From Phocaeicola sartorii JCM 17136 = DSM 21941 (GTDB lineage: Bacteria; Bacteroidota; Bacteroidia; Bacteroidales; Bacteroidaceae), in contig NZ_BAKM01000008.1 in NCBI RefSeq assembly GCF_000614185.1, positions 90,710 to 154,709 of the forward strand: a DNA stretch of 64,000 bases. Direction: 5' to 3'. Position 1 is the first letter of the stretch, and each line of letters opens with the position of its first letter. The notes under the pieces are model-generated. The model did no database searches. It was not told the DNA's origin and saw only the letters and a program-made list of their open reading frames with translations. Both the position numbers and the translations under genes were made by a program. Positions 8,376-19,303 of the stretch are shown here, in pieces.

Positions 8376-10285
8376 TTACTTAATTCCTAACTTAGCGTTG
8401 TATTCTTTCAATGTGTCCAATACGTTGACACGCACATGGATGAAGTTCTCGATGCCTGCGGCTTTCAGTTCTTCCATGCAGGCGGGAGCACCTGCTACAA
8501 TGAAGATGGCGCGTCCGTCCAGTGCCTTGAATGCCGGAATGGCATATTCTGCGTATTCGTCATCGCTGGAGCAGATAACTACGATGTCGGCGCCTGCTTT
8601 CATGGCTGCTTCGACACCGGCCTCTACGGTGGGGAAGCCCAGATTGTCTATTACTTCGTAACCGGCGCAAGCCAGGAAGTTGCATGAGAACTGGGCACGA
8701 GCCTGGCGCATGGCCAGATTGCCGATGGTCAGCATAAACGCTTTCGGGCGTTTGCCGGATTTCTCGGTCTGCAGACGAAGTGCTTCAAACTGGCTGGCGG
8801 CACGGTCGAAGTTCAATGTGGCAAACGGCTTCTCGCAAGTCGCATGGCCTCCGCCACAGCAGCATTTGGCTTCTACAGGAGTCTTTTCGCCTGCTTTTTC
8901 ATTGAAGTTGGGATATTGGTTGGTACCCAGCAGGATTTCTTTACGTTTTGACACGGAGTCATGACGGGCCTTGTTGCTTGTGTTGATGGCTTCCTGTACT
9001 TTTCCTGCTTTGACCGCTTCCAGCATACCTCCTTCGTCTTCTACTTTCAAGAACAGCTCCCATGCCTGTGTGGCGATAGAAATTGTTAAGTTTTCGATGA
9101 AGTAGGAACCGGCGGCGGGGTCAACCACTTTGTTGAAATGACATTCTTCTTTCAACAACAATTGCTGGTTGCGGGCGATACGTTCGGAGAACTCGTCCGG
9201 AGTTTCGTAAGTCTTGTCAAACGGGGTTACGGTGATGGAGTTGACACCTGCCAGAGCGGCACTCATCGCTTCCGTCTGCGTGCGGAGCAGGTTCACGTGT
9301 GCGTCAAACAAGGTCAGGTTGAAAGTGGAAGTCTCGGCATGTGCCACCATTTTGCAGGCACAGAGGCAGGTACCGTCTTCCGCCTTGTTCGGACATTCGG
9401 GCTGGCGGTTGCATTGAGGATGATATTCTTTTACGATGTCCGCCCATAGCATACGTGCGGCACGGAACTTGGCAATCTCCAGGAAATAGTTGGAACTGAT
9501 GCCGAAATTGAATTTTATTTTCTTGGCGGCCAGTGCGGCGGGAACTCCTGCTTCTATCAGCTTGCTCAGGTATTCGTTACCCCAGGCCAGTGCATAGCCC
9601 AGTTCCTGTGAGATATAAGATCCGGCGTTGTTCAGCTCTATCGCATTGACGCAGATGCAACGGAATTTAGGTAGCGGAGCCAGTACTTCTACCAGCTCTT
9701 TGGCAGTAGCGATGAAGTCGCTGAGGTCTTTGCCTTTCACCATCATCTTGCCCATAGGGTCATAGTTCACGGAGCCTTGCAACTTGGTCAGGTCGTATCC
9801 CTTCTTTTGGAAGTAATCAACCAGTAATTTGGCTAATTCCACCGTATGTCCTTGGCAAGTGGAGAAATTCAACTCAATGCATTCCGCACAGATATCATTC
9901 AATAAAGTTTCGATGTATTCGGGACTGAGGTCTTTCTTCTTTACGTAGAATCCCAGCGAGTCAACACCCTTGTTCAAAATATCCAGTGCCTTGGCATTGG
10001 CTTCTTCGGGGCATTCCACTTTGATGTCCTGACGTACGAACCATGTGTTGTCGTCTTTCTTCGTTCCTCTCACGTATGGGAATTCTCCGGGTAGTCCTTC
10101 GGTTGTTTTCAAGCCTTCCAGATCTTCCTGACGATAAAATGGTTTTACTTTAAAACCTTCGTTGGTTCTCCAGACCAATTTTTTTTCAAAATCAGCGCCT
10201 TTCAGGTCTGCTGTAATCTTTTCCATCACTGTTCCGTAGAAACGGCCGGGAAGTCCGAAAAGAGTTTCTCTTTACTATCTGCCAT
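8376..10285 (-). CDS. mutA: Methylmalonyl-CoA mutase small (beta) subunit, one-base frameshift near start
   Basis: Non-catalytic partner of MutB. It resembles the mutase fold but lacks the DxHxxG cobalamin motif, as expected for the small subunit. The open frame from 10229 begins MMEKITADLKGADF, but an upstream ATG at 10285 encodes MADSKEKLFSDFPAVSTEQ, which joins to WMEKITADLK if one G is restored near 10227 (CAGTGGATGG expected, CAGTGATGG seen). The corrected product is about 636 residues. A cysteine-rich insertion (CNRQPECPNKAEDGTCLCAC) sits mid-protein and a CCCGGGHATC cluster precedes the C-terminal domain. A -7 promoter box lies at 10344-10351. Confidence 0.9.
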
Positions 10286-10343
10286 AGTTTATTCGGTATT
10301 AATATTTAAGAATTGTATCACATACTTTTTTCAATAGTATGGG

Positions 10344-10351
10344 CAAATATA
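10344..10351 (-). promoter_or_regulatory. -7 promoter box for mutAB
   Basis: The complement reads TATATTTG, matching TAnnTTTG, 58 bases before the corrected mutA start. No clear TTTG is seen at the -33 position. Confidence 0.5.
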
Positions 10352-10572
10352 CTAAAACCTTTTAAATAGCCTCCTTTTTTTAGTTATTTTCATAAAGGAG
10401 AACGGGTGGTTTCTGTCATTTTGTTAAGTCATGAAAACGAAAGACGTTCTTATTGCAAAGTGGATATTGCAAAATAAATAGGAATCATGAAATAATAGTT
10501 CTCGATTTGTTGGGCTGAGTGAGGGGAATTCACTAATTTTGCGGCAATTTTATAAAAACATAGTATTATATC

Positions 10573-12242
10573 ATGGATTGGTTACAAAATCTATTATTTG
10601 ATGAAAACTCCATCGCACATATCGTGCTGCTTTATTCCTTTGTGATTGCAGTAGGGGTGTTGCTGGGAAAAATTAAATTTTTCGGGGTATCGTTAGGGGT
10701 TACTTTCGTCTTGTTTACTGGTATTGTCTGCGGACATTTCGGCTTGACGGGAAATACACAGATCCTTACATTCTTGCAGGATTTCGGACTGATATTGTTC
10801 GTGTTCTGCATCGGACTTCAGGTAGGTCCTTCTTTTTTCTCTTCATTCAAAAAAGGTGGAATTGCCATGAACTTGGTGGCGATAGGCATTGTCGTGCTGA
10901 ACATTGCTGTGGCTGTGGCTCTGTATTATGCTTGAACGGCCGGATAGAGCTGCCCATGATGGTGGGTATTCTTTGTGGTGCCGTGACGAACACGCCGGGA
11001 CTGGGTGCTGCCAACGAAGCGTTGAGCCAGCTGAATTACAATGGCCCGCAGATAGCGATGGGATATGCGTGCGCTTATCCGTTGGGAGTGCTGGGCATCA
11101 TTGGTTCTATCATTGCCATCCGCTACATTTGCCGGGTCAATCTGAAAAAGGAGGAAGAGGACATTGCTAAGGAGGAGGCTGCAAATCCTCATCTGACTCC
11201 TCGTATGATGCATTTGGAAGTGCATAATGAGGCATTGGCGGGAAAGACTTTGCTTCAGGTCAGAGATTTTATGGGGCGTGACTTTGTCTGTTCACGTATT
11301 TTGCAGAACGGACACGTCAGTATTCCGAACCGTGATACTGTCTTTCATCTGGGTGATCAGTTGTTTGTGGTTTGTGCGGAGGATGATGCGGAAGCTATCA
11401 TCGCGTTCATCGGTCCGAAAATTGAAGTGGACTGGGAAAAGCAGGATACGCCGATGGTATCCCGCCGTATCTTGATTACACAACCTAAAATGAATGGCAA
11501 GCAACTGGGTGAATTTCATTTCAGCAGTATGTATGGTGTGAATGTGACTCGTGTCAACCGTTCGGGTATGGATATCTTCGCTTCACGTAACTTGACTTTG
11601 CAAGTGGGCGACCGTGTGATGGTGGTAGGTCCTCAGGATGCGGTGGAACGTGTTGCCAATTTGATGGGTAACTCGTTGAAACGCCTGGATCATCCCAATA
11701 TCGTGACTATTTTTGTGGGTATCTTCCTGGGTATTTTCTTTGGCAGTCTGCCCATTGCATTCCCGGGTATTCCTACTCCGGTGAAACTGGGTCTGGCCGG
11801 TGGACCGTTGATCGTGTCTATCTTGATCGGCCGTTTCGGATATAAACTGAAACTGGTGACTTATACCACGATGAGTGCCAACCTGATGTTGCGTGAAATT
11901 GGTATTGCCTTGTTCCTTGCCAGTGTGGGGATAAAGGCCGGTGCGAATTTTGTGAATACGGTTGTCGATGGAGACGGGCTGCTGTATGTGGGCTGTGGTT
12001 TCCTTATTACAGTGATACCTTTATTAATAATGGGAGCGGTGGCACGTTTGCATTACAAAATGAATTATTTCATGCTGATGGGTCTTATTGCAGGTAGCAA
12101 CACAGATCCCCCCGCATTGGCATATTCCAATCAGACAGCAGGTAATAATGCTCCGGCGGTAGGTTATTCCACTGTATATTCGGTGTCCATGTTCCTTCGT
12201 ATTCTGACTGCCCAGTTATTGATATTGATATTGGCAAGCTGA
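10573..12242 (+). CDS. AspT/YidE-type membrane transporter with two RCK_C domains, one-base frameshift
   Basis: An inner-membrane protein with the duplicated AspT/YidE fold. The first membrane bundle (residues about 1-185) contains [18 protein letters not shown] and [16 protein letters not shown]. Two TrkA-C-like (RCK_C) cytosolic domains follow, then a second bundle with the parallel motif [19 protein letters not shown]. Family members exchange amino acids or dicarboxylates, and many are uncharacterised. The frame breaks at about 10931: TATGCTTGAAC closes the first frame, while one extra T gives [11 protein letters not shown]. The corrected length is about 556 residues, normal for the family. 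A -7 box (TAATTTTG, 10534-10541) lies 31 bases upstream of the ATG. Confidence 0.85.
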
Positions 12243-12280
12243 TATTGGCAAAGAAGTATAAAGACAATAAAGTATAACTT

Positions 12281-12336
12281 GCAGGAGGGGGTGTTGAAAA
12301 ATGATGGTTTGAATCATTTTTGACGCACCCTCTTGC
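12281..12336 (+). other. Long interrupted hairpin between transporter and ABC-F gene
   Basis: GCAGGAGGGGGTG (12281-12293) pairs imperfectly with CGCACCCTCTTGC, and an inner stem AAAAATGAT pairs with ATCATTTTT. No T run follows, so it is not a simple terminator. It ends 18 bases before the ABC-F start codon and could affect read-through or ABC-F translation. Confidence 0.5.
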
Positions 12337-12353
12337 TGATTAAAAGAATAAAT

Positions 12354-13987
12354 ATGATTTCAGTAGATGGATTGACCGTCGAGTTTGGCGGTACCACCTT
12401 GTTCAGTGACATATCTTTTCAGATAAACGAGAAAGACCGTATCGCCTTGATGGGGAAAAACGGTGCGGGTAAATCTACCTTATTAAAGATTCTGGCTGGT
12501 GCGCGGCAGCCTAGCCGCGGAAGGGTTTCGGCTCCCAAGGATTGTGTTATAGCCTATCTTCCCCAGCATCTGATGACAGAAGACGGACGCACCGTATTCG
12601 AGGAGGCTTCTCAGGCTTTTGCGCATCTTCATGCCATGGAGGCGGAGATAGAAGCTGTCAATAAAGAGCTTGAGACGCGTACTGACTATGAAAGTGATTC
12701 GTACATGGAGCTGATTGAGAAAGTTTCCGCCATGAGCGAGAAGTTTTATTCCATTGACCTGACCCATTTTGAGGAAGATGTGGAAAAGGCTTTGCTGGGA
12801 CTTGGTTTCGTGCGTGAGGATTTCAACCGTCCCACCAGTGATTTCAGCGGTGGATGGCGTATGCGTATCGAACTGGCTAAATTATTGCTCCAGAATCCGG
12901 ATGTACTGTTGCTGGACGAGCCTACCAACCATCTCGATATTGAATCCATCCAGTGGCTGGAGGATTTTCTGATCAATAGTGCCAAAGCGGTCATTGTCAT
13001 CAGCCACGACCGTAAATTTGTGGATAATATCACGACCCGTACCATTGAAGTGACGATGGGACGCATTTATGATTATAAGGTGAACTATTCCCAATATCTG
13101 ATTTTGCGCAAGGAACGCCGCGAGCAACAGATGAAGCAATATGAGGAGCAGCAGAAGATGATACAGGAAACCAAAGACTTCATAGAGCGGTTCAAGGCAC
13201 TTACAGCAAGACTTTACAGGTGCAGAGCCGTGTGAAGATGCTCGAGAAACTGGAACTGGTTGAAGTGGACGAAGAGGATACCTCGGCGTTGCGGTTGAAA
13301 TTCCCGCCTTCTCCGCGAAGTGGGAATTACCCGGTCATTATGGACAGGGTAGGAAAGACTTATGGTGACCATGTGGTTTTCAAGGATGCCTCACTGACCA
13401 TCGAGAGAGGGGATAAAGTGGCTTTTGTGGGTAAGAATGGGGAAGGTAAGTCCACGTTGGTGAAGTGCATCATGCGTGAGATAGAGCATGAGGGGACTTT
13501 GACGCTGGGACACAATGTGCAGATTGGTTATTTTGCTCAGAATCAGGCTTCTTTATTGGATGAGAACCTCACGGTTTTTCAAACGATAGATGATGTGGCG
13601 AAAGGGGAGATCCGTAATAAAATACGAGACTTGCTGGGTGCGTTTATGTTTGGCGGGCCCGAGGCTTCCATGAAGAAAGTGAAAGTGCTCAGTGGAGGGG
13701 AACGTACCCGTCTTGCCATGATCAAACTGTTGCTGGAACCAGTGAATCTGTTGATTCTGGATGAGCCTACCAATCATTTGGATATGAAGACCAAAGATAT
13801 ATTGAAGCAAGCTTTGGTGGACTTTGACGGCACCTTGATTGTAGTATCTCATGACCGTGACTTTTTGGACGGATTAGTGACGAAAGTGTATGAATTTGGG
13901 AATAAAAAGGTGAAAGAACACCTTTGTGGTATCTATGAATTCCTGGAAACAAAGAAAATGGAAAGTTTGCAGGAGTTGGAAAAATAG
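12354..13987 (+). CDS. ABC-F family ATPase, one-base frameshift
   Basis: A soluble ribosome-associated ABC-F protein with two ATPase domains and no membrane segments. Domain 1: GKNGAGKST, FSGGWRMR, VLLLDEPTNHLD. Domain 2: GKNGEGKST, LSGGERTR, LLILDEPTNHLD. The frame breaks at about 13196 in the interdomain linker: TTC AAG GCA should be TTC AAG GGC, which restores RFKGTYSKTLQVQSRVKMLE. The corrected length is about 544 residues, usual for Uup/YdiF-like ABC-F proteins, which adjust translation or ease ribosome stalling. I chose the ATG at 12354 (MISVDGLTVEFGG) over an in-frame TTG at 12333 that lies inside the hairpin. Whether it protects against antibiotics cannot be read from sequence. Confidence 0.9.
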
Positions 13988-13997
13988 ATTAGCTTTG
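13966..13997 (+). promoter_or_regulatory. Bacteroidota-type promoter for the ECF sigma gene
   Basis: TTTG at 13966-13969 (inside the ABC-F 3' end) and TAGCTTTG at 13990-13997, 20 bases apart. Confidence 0.7.
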
Positions 13998-14026
13998 CGT
14001 CTGTTAACTTTGGATTGGAGGTGGAG

Positions 14027-14608
14027 ATGCAAACAATTTCTATAGATATAAATAAAGTACAAAAAGGGGACGAAGCGGAGTTTCGTCTTCTTTTTAATCT
14101 TTTCTATCCTCGCCTGATGTCTGTAGCCTGCCGTTTTGTGCCTGAACACATAGCCGAAGATATTGTGCAAAGTGTCTTTGTGATGTATTGGGAGCAGAAA
14201 TCTACTTTGATACCCAATGCCATTCATTCTTTCCTTTATAAATGTACCCAGAATAATTGCCTGAATTACCTGAAGCACCAGGCTGTCGTGTTGGGGCATG
14301 AGGAAGAAGTGCGTCTGGCAGAAGAACGCGTTGCCTTTCAGTTGGCAGGATCGGATGCCAATGAATTGTGGAATGAGGTGGTTGAGCGGGATATCCGGAA
14401 ATTGTTGGAAGCTTCCATTTCTAAGTTGCCTCCTAAATGTCGTCAGGCTTTCGAATTGTCTTATTTTAAAGAGATGACCTATAAAGAGATAGCGGAGGTG
14501 ATGCATATATCCTCCCGTACGGTGGAAGAACACGTTCAGAAAGCCACAAAATTCTTGAGAGAGGATTTGAAGGAGGTATTGTTCTGCCTGTTATTTTTGC
14601 TTCGTTAA
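14027..14608 (+). CDS. ECF-type RNA polymerase sigma factor (Bacteroides PUL class)
   Basis: About 193 residues. Region 2 is visible as LLFNLFYPRLMSVACRFVPE and HIAEDIVQSVFVMYWEQ, and region 4 as KLPPKCRQAFELSYFKEMTY followed by the HTH KEIAEVMHISSRTVEEHV. It binds core RNA polymerase and should direct transcription of the SusC/SusD genes downstream once released by the FecR-like anti-sigma factor encoded next. I chose ATG 14027, which has a purine-rich GGAGGTGG just upstream, over an in-frame TTG at 14015. A full promoter precedes it, and a weak terminator separates it from fecR. Confidence 0.92.
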   Translation: MQTISIDINKVQKGDEAEFRLLFNLFYPRLMSVACRFVPEHIAEDIVQSVFVMYWEQKSTLIPNAIHSFLYKCTQNNCLNYLKHQAVVLGHEEEVRLAEERVAFQLAGSDANELWNEVVERDIRKLLEASISKLPPKCRQAFELSYFKEMTYKEIAEVMHISSRTVEEHVQKATKFLREDLKEVLFCLLFLLR

Positions 14609-14646
14609 TACCTTTCCAGCAGGCTTTTCCGGAGTCTGTGAAAAAT

Positions 14647-14672
14647 AAAATGCAAAAAAAAGCATTTTTTTT
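14647..14672 (+). terminator. Weak intrinsic terminator after sigma gene
   Basis: AAAATGC (14647-14653) pairs with GCATTTT (14662-14668) around an A-rich loop and is followed by T. Short stem but classic shape. Confidence 0.5.
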
Positions 14673-14737
14673 CCTTTTTAACCCCGTAGTTCCTTCTTGG
14701 TTAATTGTCTTAATAATGAAAGACAATAAAAAAGTAA

Positions 14738-15723
14738 ATGAAGGACGAAATTTTAATTCGATATATCAGTAAGCGCTGTACTGCAACTGAAGAAAAAGAG
14801 ATTCTGGAGTGGTTGAAGGAGAAAGAGAACCGTCAGCGTTTATTTGAGCTGGAGCAGATCTGGGGACTGAAAGCCGAAATGCGCTTTTCGGATAAAGGGC
14901 GTATGGATGAGGCTTACCGGCAACTGGGCGGACGGCTTGGTTTGGGTAAGCAGGCTGAGAAGAAAGAGACACCGGTACGGAGATTCACCGTCAGGGAATG
15001 GTGGAAATATGCGGCTATTTTGGTTGCCGTTTGTCTTTTTGCAACAAACTTGTTCTATATCACGAAAGAGGAGCCAGCGGCATATAATACGGTCGTGGTT
15101 CCGAAAGGACAACGGGTTTCTTTGTTGCTGAGTGATGGGACAACAGTCTGGCTGAATGCTGAGAGCCGTTTCTCTTACCCGGCTAAGTTCTCGGAGAAAT
15201 ATAGAACGGTCAAATTGGAAGGAGAGGGATATTTTGAAGTGGCGCATAATCCAAATGTCCGTTCACGGTGGAATTGCCGATGTTGAACATCAGGGTGCTG
15301 GGTACAAAATTTAATGCAAAAGCCTACTTGGACGAACCTAGCTGGATTACCTTGAAAGAAGGTTCGGTGGAAGTGTCAACCTTGGATAACAAGAGCAAGG
15401 AAAGAATGCTGCCCAATGACCAGGTGTATTATACGGTTAGTGACGGTTTGGTGCTGATCAGGAGTTCGGCGCAGGCAAACGTGGACAGCTGGACTACCGG
15501 CGACTTGAGATTTGACAACAAGACCTTGAAAGAAATGGCAAAAGTGATAGAACGCCGGTATGATGTGAAAATCAGGATTATGGACAGCTCGCTGGTAGAA
15601 GAATATTTCACTTGTCATTTCAGAAAAGACCTGACTATAGATCAGGCGATGGAATTGCTGAAAGAAACCAGACGGGTGGATTATAGAATTGAAAAGAAAA
15701 CGGTATACCTATATAAAAAATAA
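14738..15723 (+). CDS. FecR-family anti-sigma factor, one-base frameshift
   Basis: Inner-membrane anti-sigma factor. The cytoplasmic N-terminus (ISKRCTATEEKEILEWLKE) should hold the ECF sigma factor. A single membrane helix lies near residues 87-107 (YAAILVAVCLFATNLFYITK). The periplasmic FecR domain follows (VVPKGQRVSLLLSDGTTVWL, GEGYFEVAHNP), then the C-terminal SusC-contacting domain (FDNKTLKEMAKVIERRYDVK). The frame breaks at about 15256 between EVAHNPN and PFTVELPMLN; one added base rejoins them, giving about 328 residues. It should sense the STN domain of the SusC protein encoded downstream and pass the signal to the sigma factor. Confidence 0.88.
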
Positions 15724-15866
15724 CAGTATGTGAAACTTTGAAAAACAACGGATGCCTATGAAGTAAAACCTTTGCAAAAAATGAAGGCCGAAGACGCACC
15801 ACCATCTTTCGACCCGGATTAATGAGTAACCTTATAATTTATTACAAACTAATCAATTACAAATGT

Positions 15867-18800
15867 ATGGATAATATTATGAAATGCACGCCATTGGATG
15901 AGCAAAAATCACTATGGCTACGAAAAACATGGTTAATTATGAAATTTTTTGTTCTTTTTCTATTATTGGGAACGATCCCGTGCTGGGCAGGCGTCGCTTA
16001 TTCACAGAATGTGAAGATGTCTTTGGATATGGAAAATACGACGGTAAATGATGTGATTAATGCTATTGAGAAAAAAGGGGAGTTCTATTTTACCTATAAT
16101 CTGAATCAAATCAATGTCAACCGAAAAGTATCCATTAAAGTAGAAAATAAAACGATCAACCAGATTCTGGATCAGTTGTTCTCGGAATCAGGTGTTAATT
16201 ATAAAATAGAAAATCGTCACATCGTATTGTATAAGCAGGTTGCTTCCGAAGTGGCAGCGGTGAAACAGCAGAAGTCTATAAGCGGTATTGTAGCCGATGA
16301 TCAGGGAGAGCCTATCATTGGTGCCAGTGTCTTGGAAAAGGGTACAACAAATGGTACGATCACTGATTTGGACGGTCATTTTACTTTATCTATCGGCAAG
16401 GGAACAGAACTGATCGTCTCTTACGTAGGTTATACCACAAAAACTGTGAAAATAGGCAATCAGTCCACACTGAAAATTATATTGGTGGAAGATACCAAGA
16501 CTTTGGATGAGGTGGTAGTGATTGGTTATGGCACACAGAAAAAGTCGGATATTTCAGGTTCGGTAACGTCTGTATCGGGTGATAAATTGTCTAAAATCCC
16601 TACCGCTAATGCGGAGATGGCATTGCAAGGTATGGCTCCGGGCTTGTCGGTAAACTTTGGCAGTGGCGCTGCCGGTTCTTCTGCCACTTTGCAGGTGCGC
16701 GGTGTGACTTCCTGGAAGGATGATGATGGTGAGAACAGCGAGAGCAACGGTCCGCTGGTAATCATTGACGGTGTTCCGGGAAATATGTCTTATCTGAATC
16801 CGGAGGATATTAAATCTATTTCCGTATTGAAGGATGCTGCTACAGCCGCAATCTATGGAGCACGTTCGGCAGCTGGTGTTATCTTGATTGAAACACATCG
16901 TGGTACGATGAATTCAGCTCCGAAGATTACTTTTTCCGGTTATTGGGGGTTGAGTGCCATGCCGAAGCGCTTGGATGTTTGTAACTCGGCCGAGTTTATC
17001 AAGGTACGCAAGATGGCATTGACAAATGCCGGTACGGACGAAAGCCGTTGGCCTAAATATATCAGCGAATATGAGAGAGATCCGAGTCAGTTTGCCGATA
17101 CCGACTGGCAGAAAGAGTATTACCAGCGCGGCTTTACACAAAAATATAACATTGGCTACACCGCAGGTAGCGCTAACTCCAATGTCTCTCTTTCTGCTTT
17201 CTACAGCAAGACAGATGGTGTGACCATTGCTACCGGAGATGAAAAATTCGGTTTCCGTTTGAATTCTGATGTTACCCGTGGTAAGTTTAAAATGGGTGAA
17301 TCAGTAAGCTATAGCCGTTGGTCTGCCGATCTGGAGTCCAATTCGGGTTTCTCTTCCATCTATCAGGTGACGAATATGGAACCGTTGGCGTTCCTTTACG
17401 ATGAGAACAATGATGGTGGTTATGGCGGCGCCATTTCCGGTATGGGTATGTCTGATGCCGGTAACCAGGTGGCTTTCAATAAATTGATTGACAATACAAG
17501 TTCTAACGACTATATCGCAGCTTCCGGCTATTTGCAATACGAGCCGATCAAAGGACTTATTGTGAAATTCAATGCCAGCCGTAACATGTACTTTGGTAAA
17601 ACCCGTCTTTTCAAACCTACTTACGAAATCGGTTCGGCCAAACGGAATACGATGGCCAGTTTGTCTGAAGCGCGCACACAGACTACCAACGACTTGCTGG
17701 AACTGACAGCTAATTATGACAAGACCATTGCCGAACAACACAATCTTTCTCTTTTGTTGGGACTTTCCCAGGAAGAAAATAAGTATGACGACCTTAGTGC
17801 TTCCGGTTCTGATTTTGAGAACAACGACATGAGCCTGATGGGACATGCCAAGAGCAACTATTCTGTAGGGGGTACCAAAACCCGCAGTGCCCTTCGTTCT
17901 CTCTTCGGACGTGTGAACTATAACTACATGATGCGTTACATGATTATGGCCTCTTTCCGTTATGATGGCTCCTCACGTTTTGCCAAAGGTAACAAATGGG
18001 GTTTCTTCCCTTCCGTATCATTAGGATGGAACATTGCCAATGAACCGTTTTGGGAAAATTTGAAAGAGACAGTTTCCATGTTTAAGTTCCGTTTGAGCTA
18101 CGGTGCTTTGGGTAATCAGAACATTGGTCTTTACCGGTACATTCCTACTTTAAGCTACAATACTCATGTATTGAACTATCCTTTTGGCGGTCGTGAAACT
18201 TCTATGGGATATGCAGTCACTGCTTTTCCGTCGAGCGACATCAAGTGGGAAACAACGGTATATAAGAATATAGGTGTGGATGTGAGCTTGTGGAACAATA
18301 AACTGGAACTTTCTGCGGAGGCTTATATCAAGAATACCAGTGATATGCTTTCTAGCCGTAACATCAGTCTGGCTACCGGTTATAACTCTTCTATTTTGGT
18401 GAACGATGGTAAGTTGCGCACAACCGGTTTTGAAATGCAAGCCATCTATCATGGCAAAGCCGGAGGCTTGAAGTACGATTTGGATTTGAATTTGTCTCAC
18501 TATAAGAGTGTGCTGAAATCGATGGCCAATCCCGATTATCTGTATGAATATGGTGCCTTACGCACTTACGTAGGAGGTGAGATCGGTGAATTCTGGGTAT
18601 ATCAAACTGCTGGAATCTTCCAGAACCAGGAAGAAGTGAACGAATGGAATTCCGCTCATGGTTATAAGGATCAAAACGGTAACTGGCAACCCTTGCAGCC
18701 TGTCGCCAAACCGGGTGATATCCGTTTCGTTGATCAGAATGGAGATGGTATGCTCGATACAAACGACCGTGTGAAAGTGGGTAGTGGCACACCGAAAGTA

Positions 18801-19283
18801 TCATTGGGATTCAATATCAATTTGGCTTATAAAGACTTTGACCTGGTGGCTAATTTCTATGGTGATTTTGGTGCCAAACGTTACAACTATACTAAATATC
18901 AATTGGAACGAATGGATCATGTGTTCAACTACGGTAAGAATGCCCTGAATGCCTGGACACCAGAGAATCCTAATACTGATATTCCACGTGCCGTGTCGGG
19001 TGACCCGAATAAGAATTCCCGCACTTCCACCCGTTTTGTGGAAAATGGTGACTATCTGCGCTTGAATAATTTGCAGATCGGTTATAACCTGCCAGTTAAA
19101 TATTGTAAGAAGATGGGGTTGAGTAACCTGCGTATCTATGTAGGCGGTACTCGTTTGTTCACTATTACCAACTATAAGGGCTATGATCCTTCAACTGGTT
19201 CTTCAGTCGGACAGATGGGATATGACTATGCAGCCATTCCTTTGAGTCGTGACTTTATGATGGGTCTTAAATTCGGTTTCTAA
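15867..19283 (+). CDS. SusC-like TonB-dependent outer-membrane transporter with STN domain
   Basis: About 1,138 residues from ATG 15867 (an in-frame ATG lies 45 bases upstream). A signal segment (IMKFFVLFLLLGTIPCWAG) is followed by the STN domain (MSLDMENTTVNDVINAIEKK), which talks to FecR anti-sigma factors. Next come a carboxypeptidase-regulatory repeat (ISGIVADDQGEPIIGASVLE), a TonB-dependent plug with the SusC signature (TLDEVVVIGYGTQKK, NPEDIKSISVLKDAATAAIY) and a long beta barrel ending in phenylalanine (MMGLKFGF). It imports a bound oligosaccharide together with the SusD-like lipoprotein encoded 20 bases downstream. The order sigma, FecR, SusC, SusD is the usual trans-envelope signalling arrangement. 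Confidence 0.95.
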   Translation: MDNIMKCTPLDEQKSLWLRKTWLIMKFFVLFLLLGTIPCWAGVAYSQNVKMSLDMENTTVNDVINAIEKKGEFYFTYNLNQINVNRKVSIKVENKTINQILDQLFSESGVNYKIENRHIVLYKQVASEVAAVKQQKSISGIVADDQGEPIIGASVLEKGTTNGTITDLDGHFTLSIGKGTELIVSYVGYTTKTVKIGNQSTLKIILVEDTKTLDEVVVIGYGTQKKSDISGSVTSVSGDKLSKIPTANAEMALQGMAPGLSVNFGSGAAGSSATLQVRGVTSWKDDDGENSESNGPLVIIDGVPGNMSYLNPEDIKSISVLKDAATAAIYGARSAAGVILIETHRGTMNSAPKITFSGYWGLSAMPKRLDVCNSAEFIKVRKMALTNAGTDESRWPKYISEYERDPSQFADTDWQKEYYQRGFTQKYNIGYTAGSANSNVSLSAFYSKTDGVTIATGDEKFGFRLNSDVTRGKFKMGESVSYSRWSADLESNSGFSSIYQVTNMEPLAFLYDENNDGGYGGAISGMGMSDAGNQVAFNKLIDNTSSNDYIAASGYLQYEPIKGLIVKFNASRNMYFGKTRLFKPTYEIGSAKRNTMASLSEARTQTTNDLLELTANYDKTIAEQHNLSLLLGLSQEENKYDDLSASGSDFENNDMSLMGHAKSNYSVGGTKTRSALRSLFGRVNYNYMMRYMIMASFRYDGSSRFAKGNKWGFFPSVSLGWNIANEPFWENLKETVSMFKFRLSYGALGNQNIGLYRYIPTLSYNTHVLNYPFGGRETSMGYAVTAFPSSDIKWETTVYKNIGVDVSLWNNKLELSAEAYIKNTSDMLSSRNISLATGYNSSILVNDGKLRTTGFEMQAIYHGKAGGLKYDLDLNLSHYKSVLKSMANPDYLYEYGALRTYVGGEIGEFWVYQTAGIFQNQEEVNEWNSAHGYKDQNGNWQPLQPVAKPGDIRFVDQNGDGMLDTNDRVKVGSGTPKVSLGFNINLAYKDFDLVANFYGDFGAKRYNYTKYQLERMDHVFNYGKNALNAWTPENPNTDIPRAVSGDPNKNSRTSTRFVENGDYLRLNNLQIGYNLPVKYCKKMGLSNLRIYVGGTRLFTITNYKGYDPSTGSSVGQMGYDYAAIPLSRDFMMGLKFGF

Positions 19284-19303
19284 TAAAATTTAATACGAAG
19301 ATT

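Noticed and set aside
12333..12353. TTG start for the ABC-F gene
   Set aside because: It lies within the hairpin; the ATG at 12354 gives the normal family N-terminus.
12354..13987. Antibiotic resistance call for the ABC-F protein
   Set aside because: Sequence motifs only show the ABC-F fold; housekeeping members look the same, so no resistance claim is made.
15822..15866. Upstream start of the STN-type SusC
   Set aside because: It adds an AT-rich stretch unlike family N-termini; ATG 15867 (or 15879) fits better.
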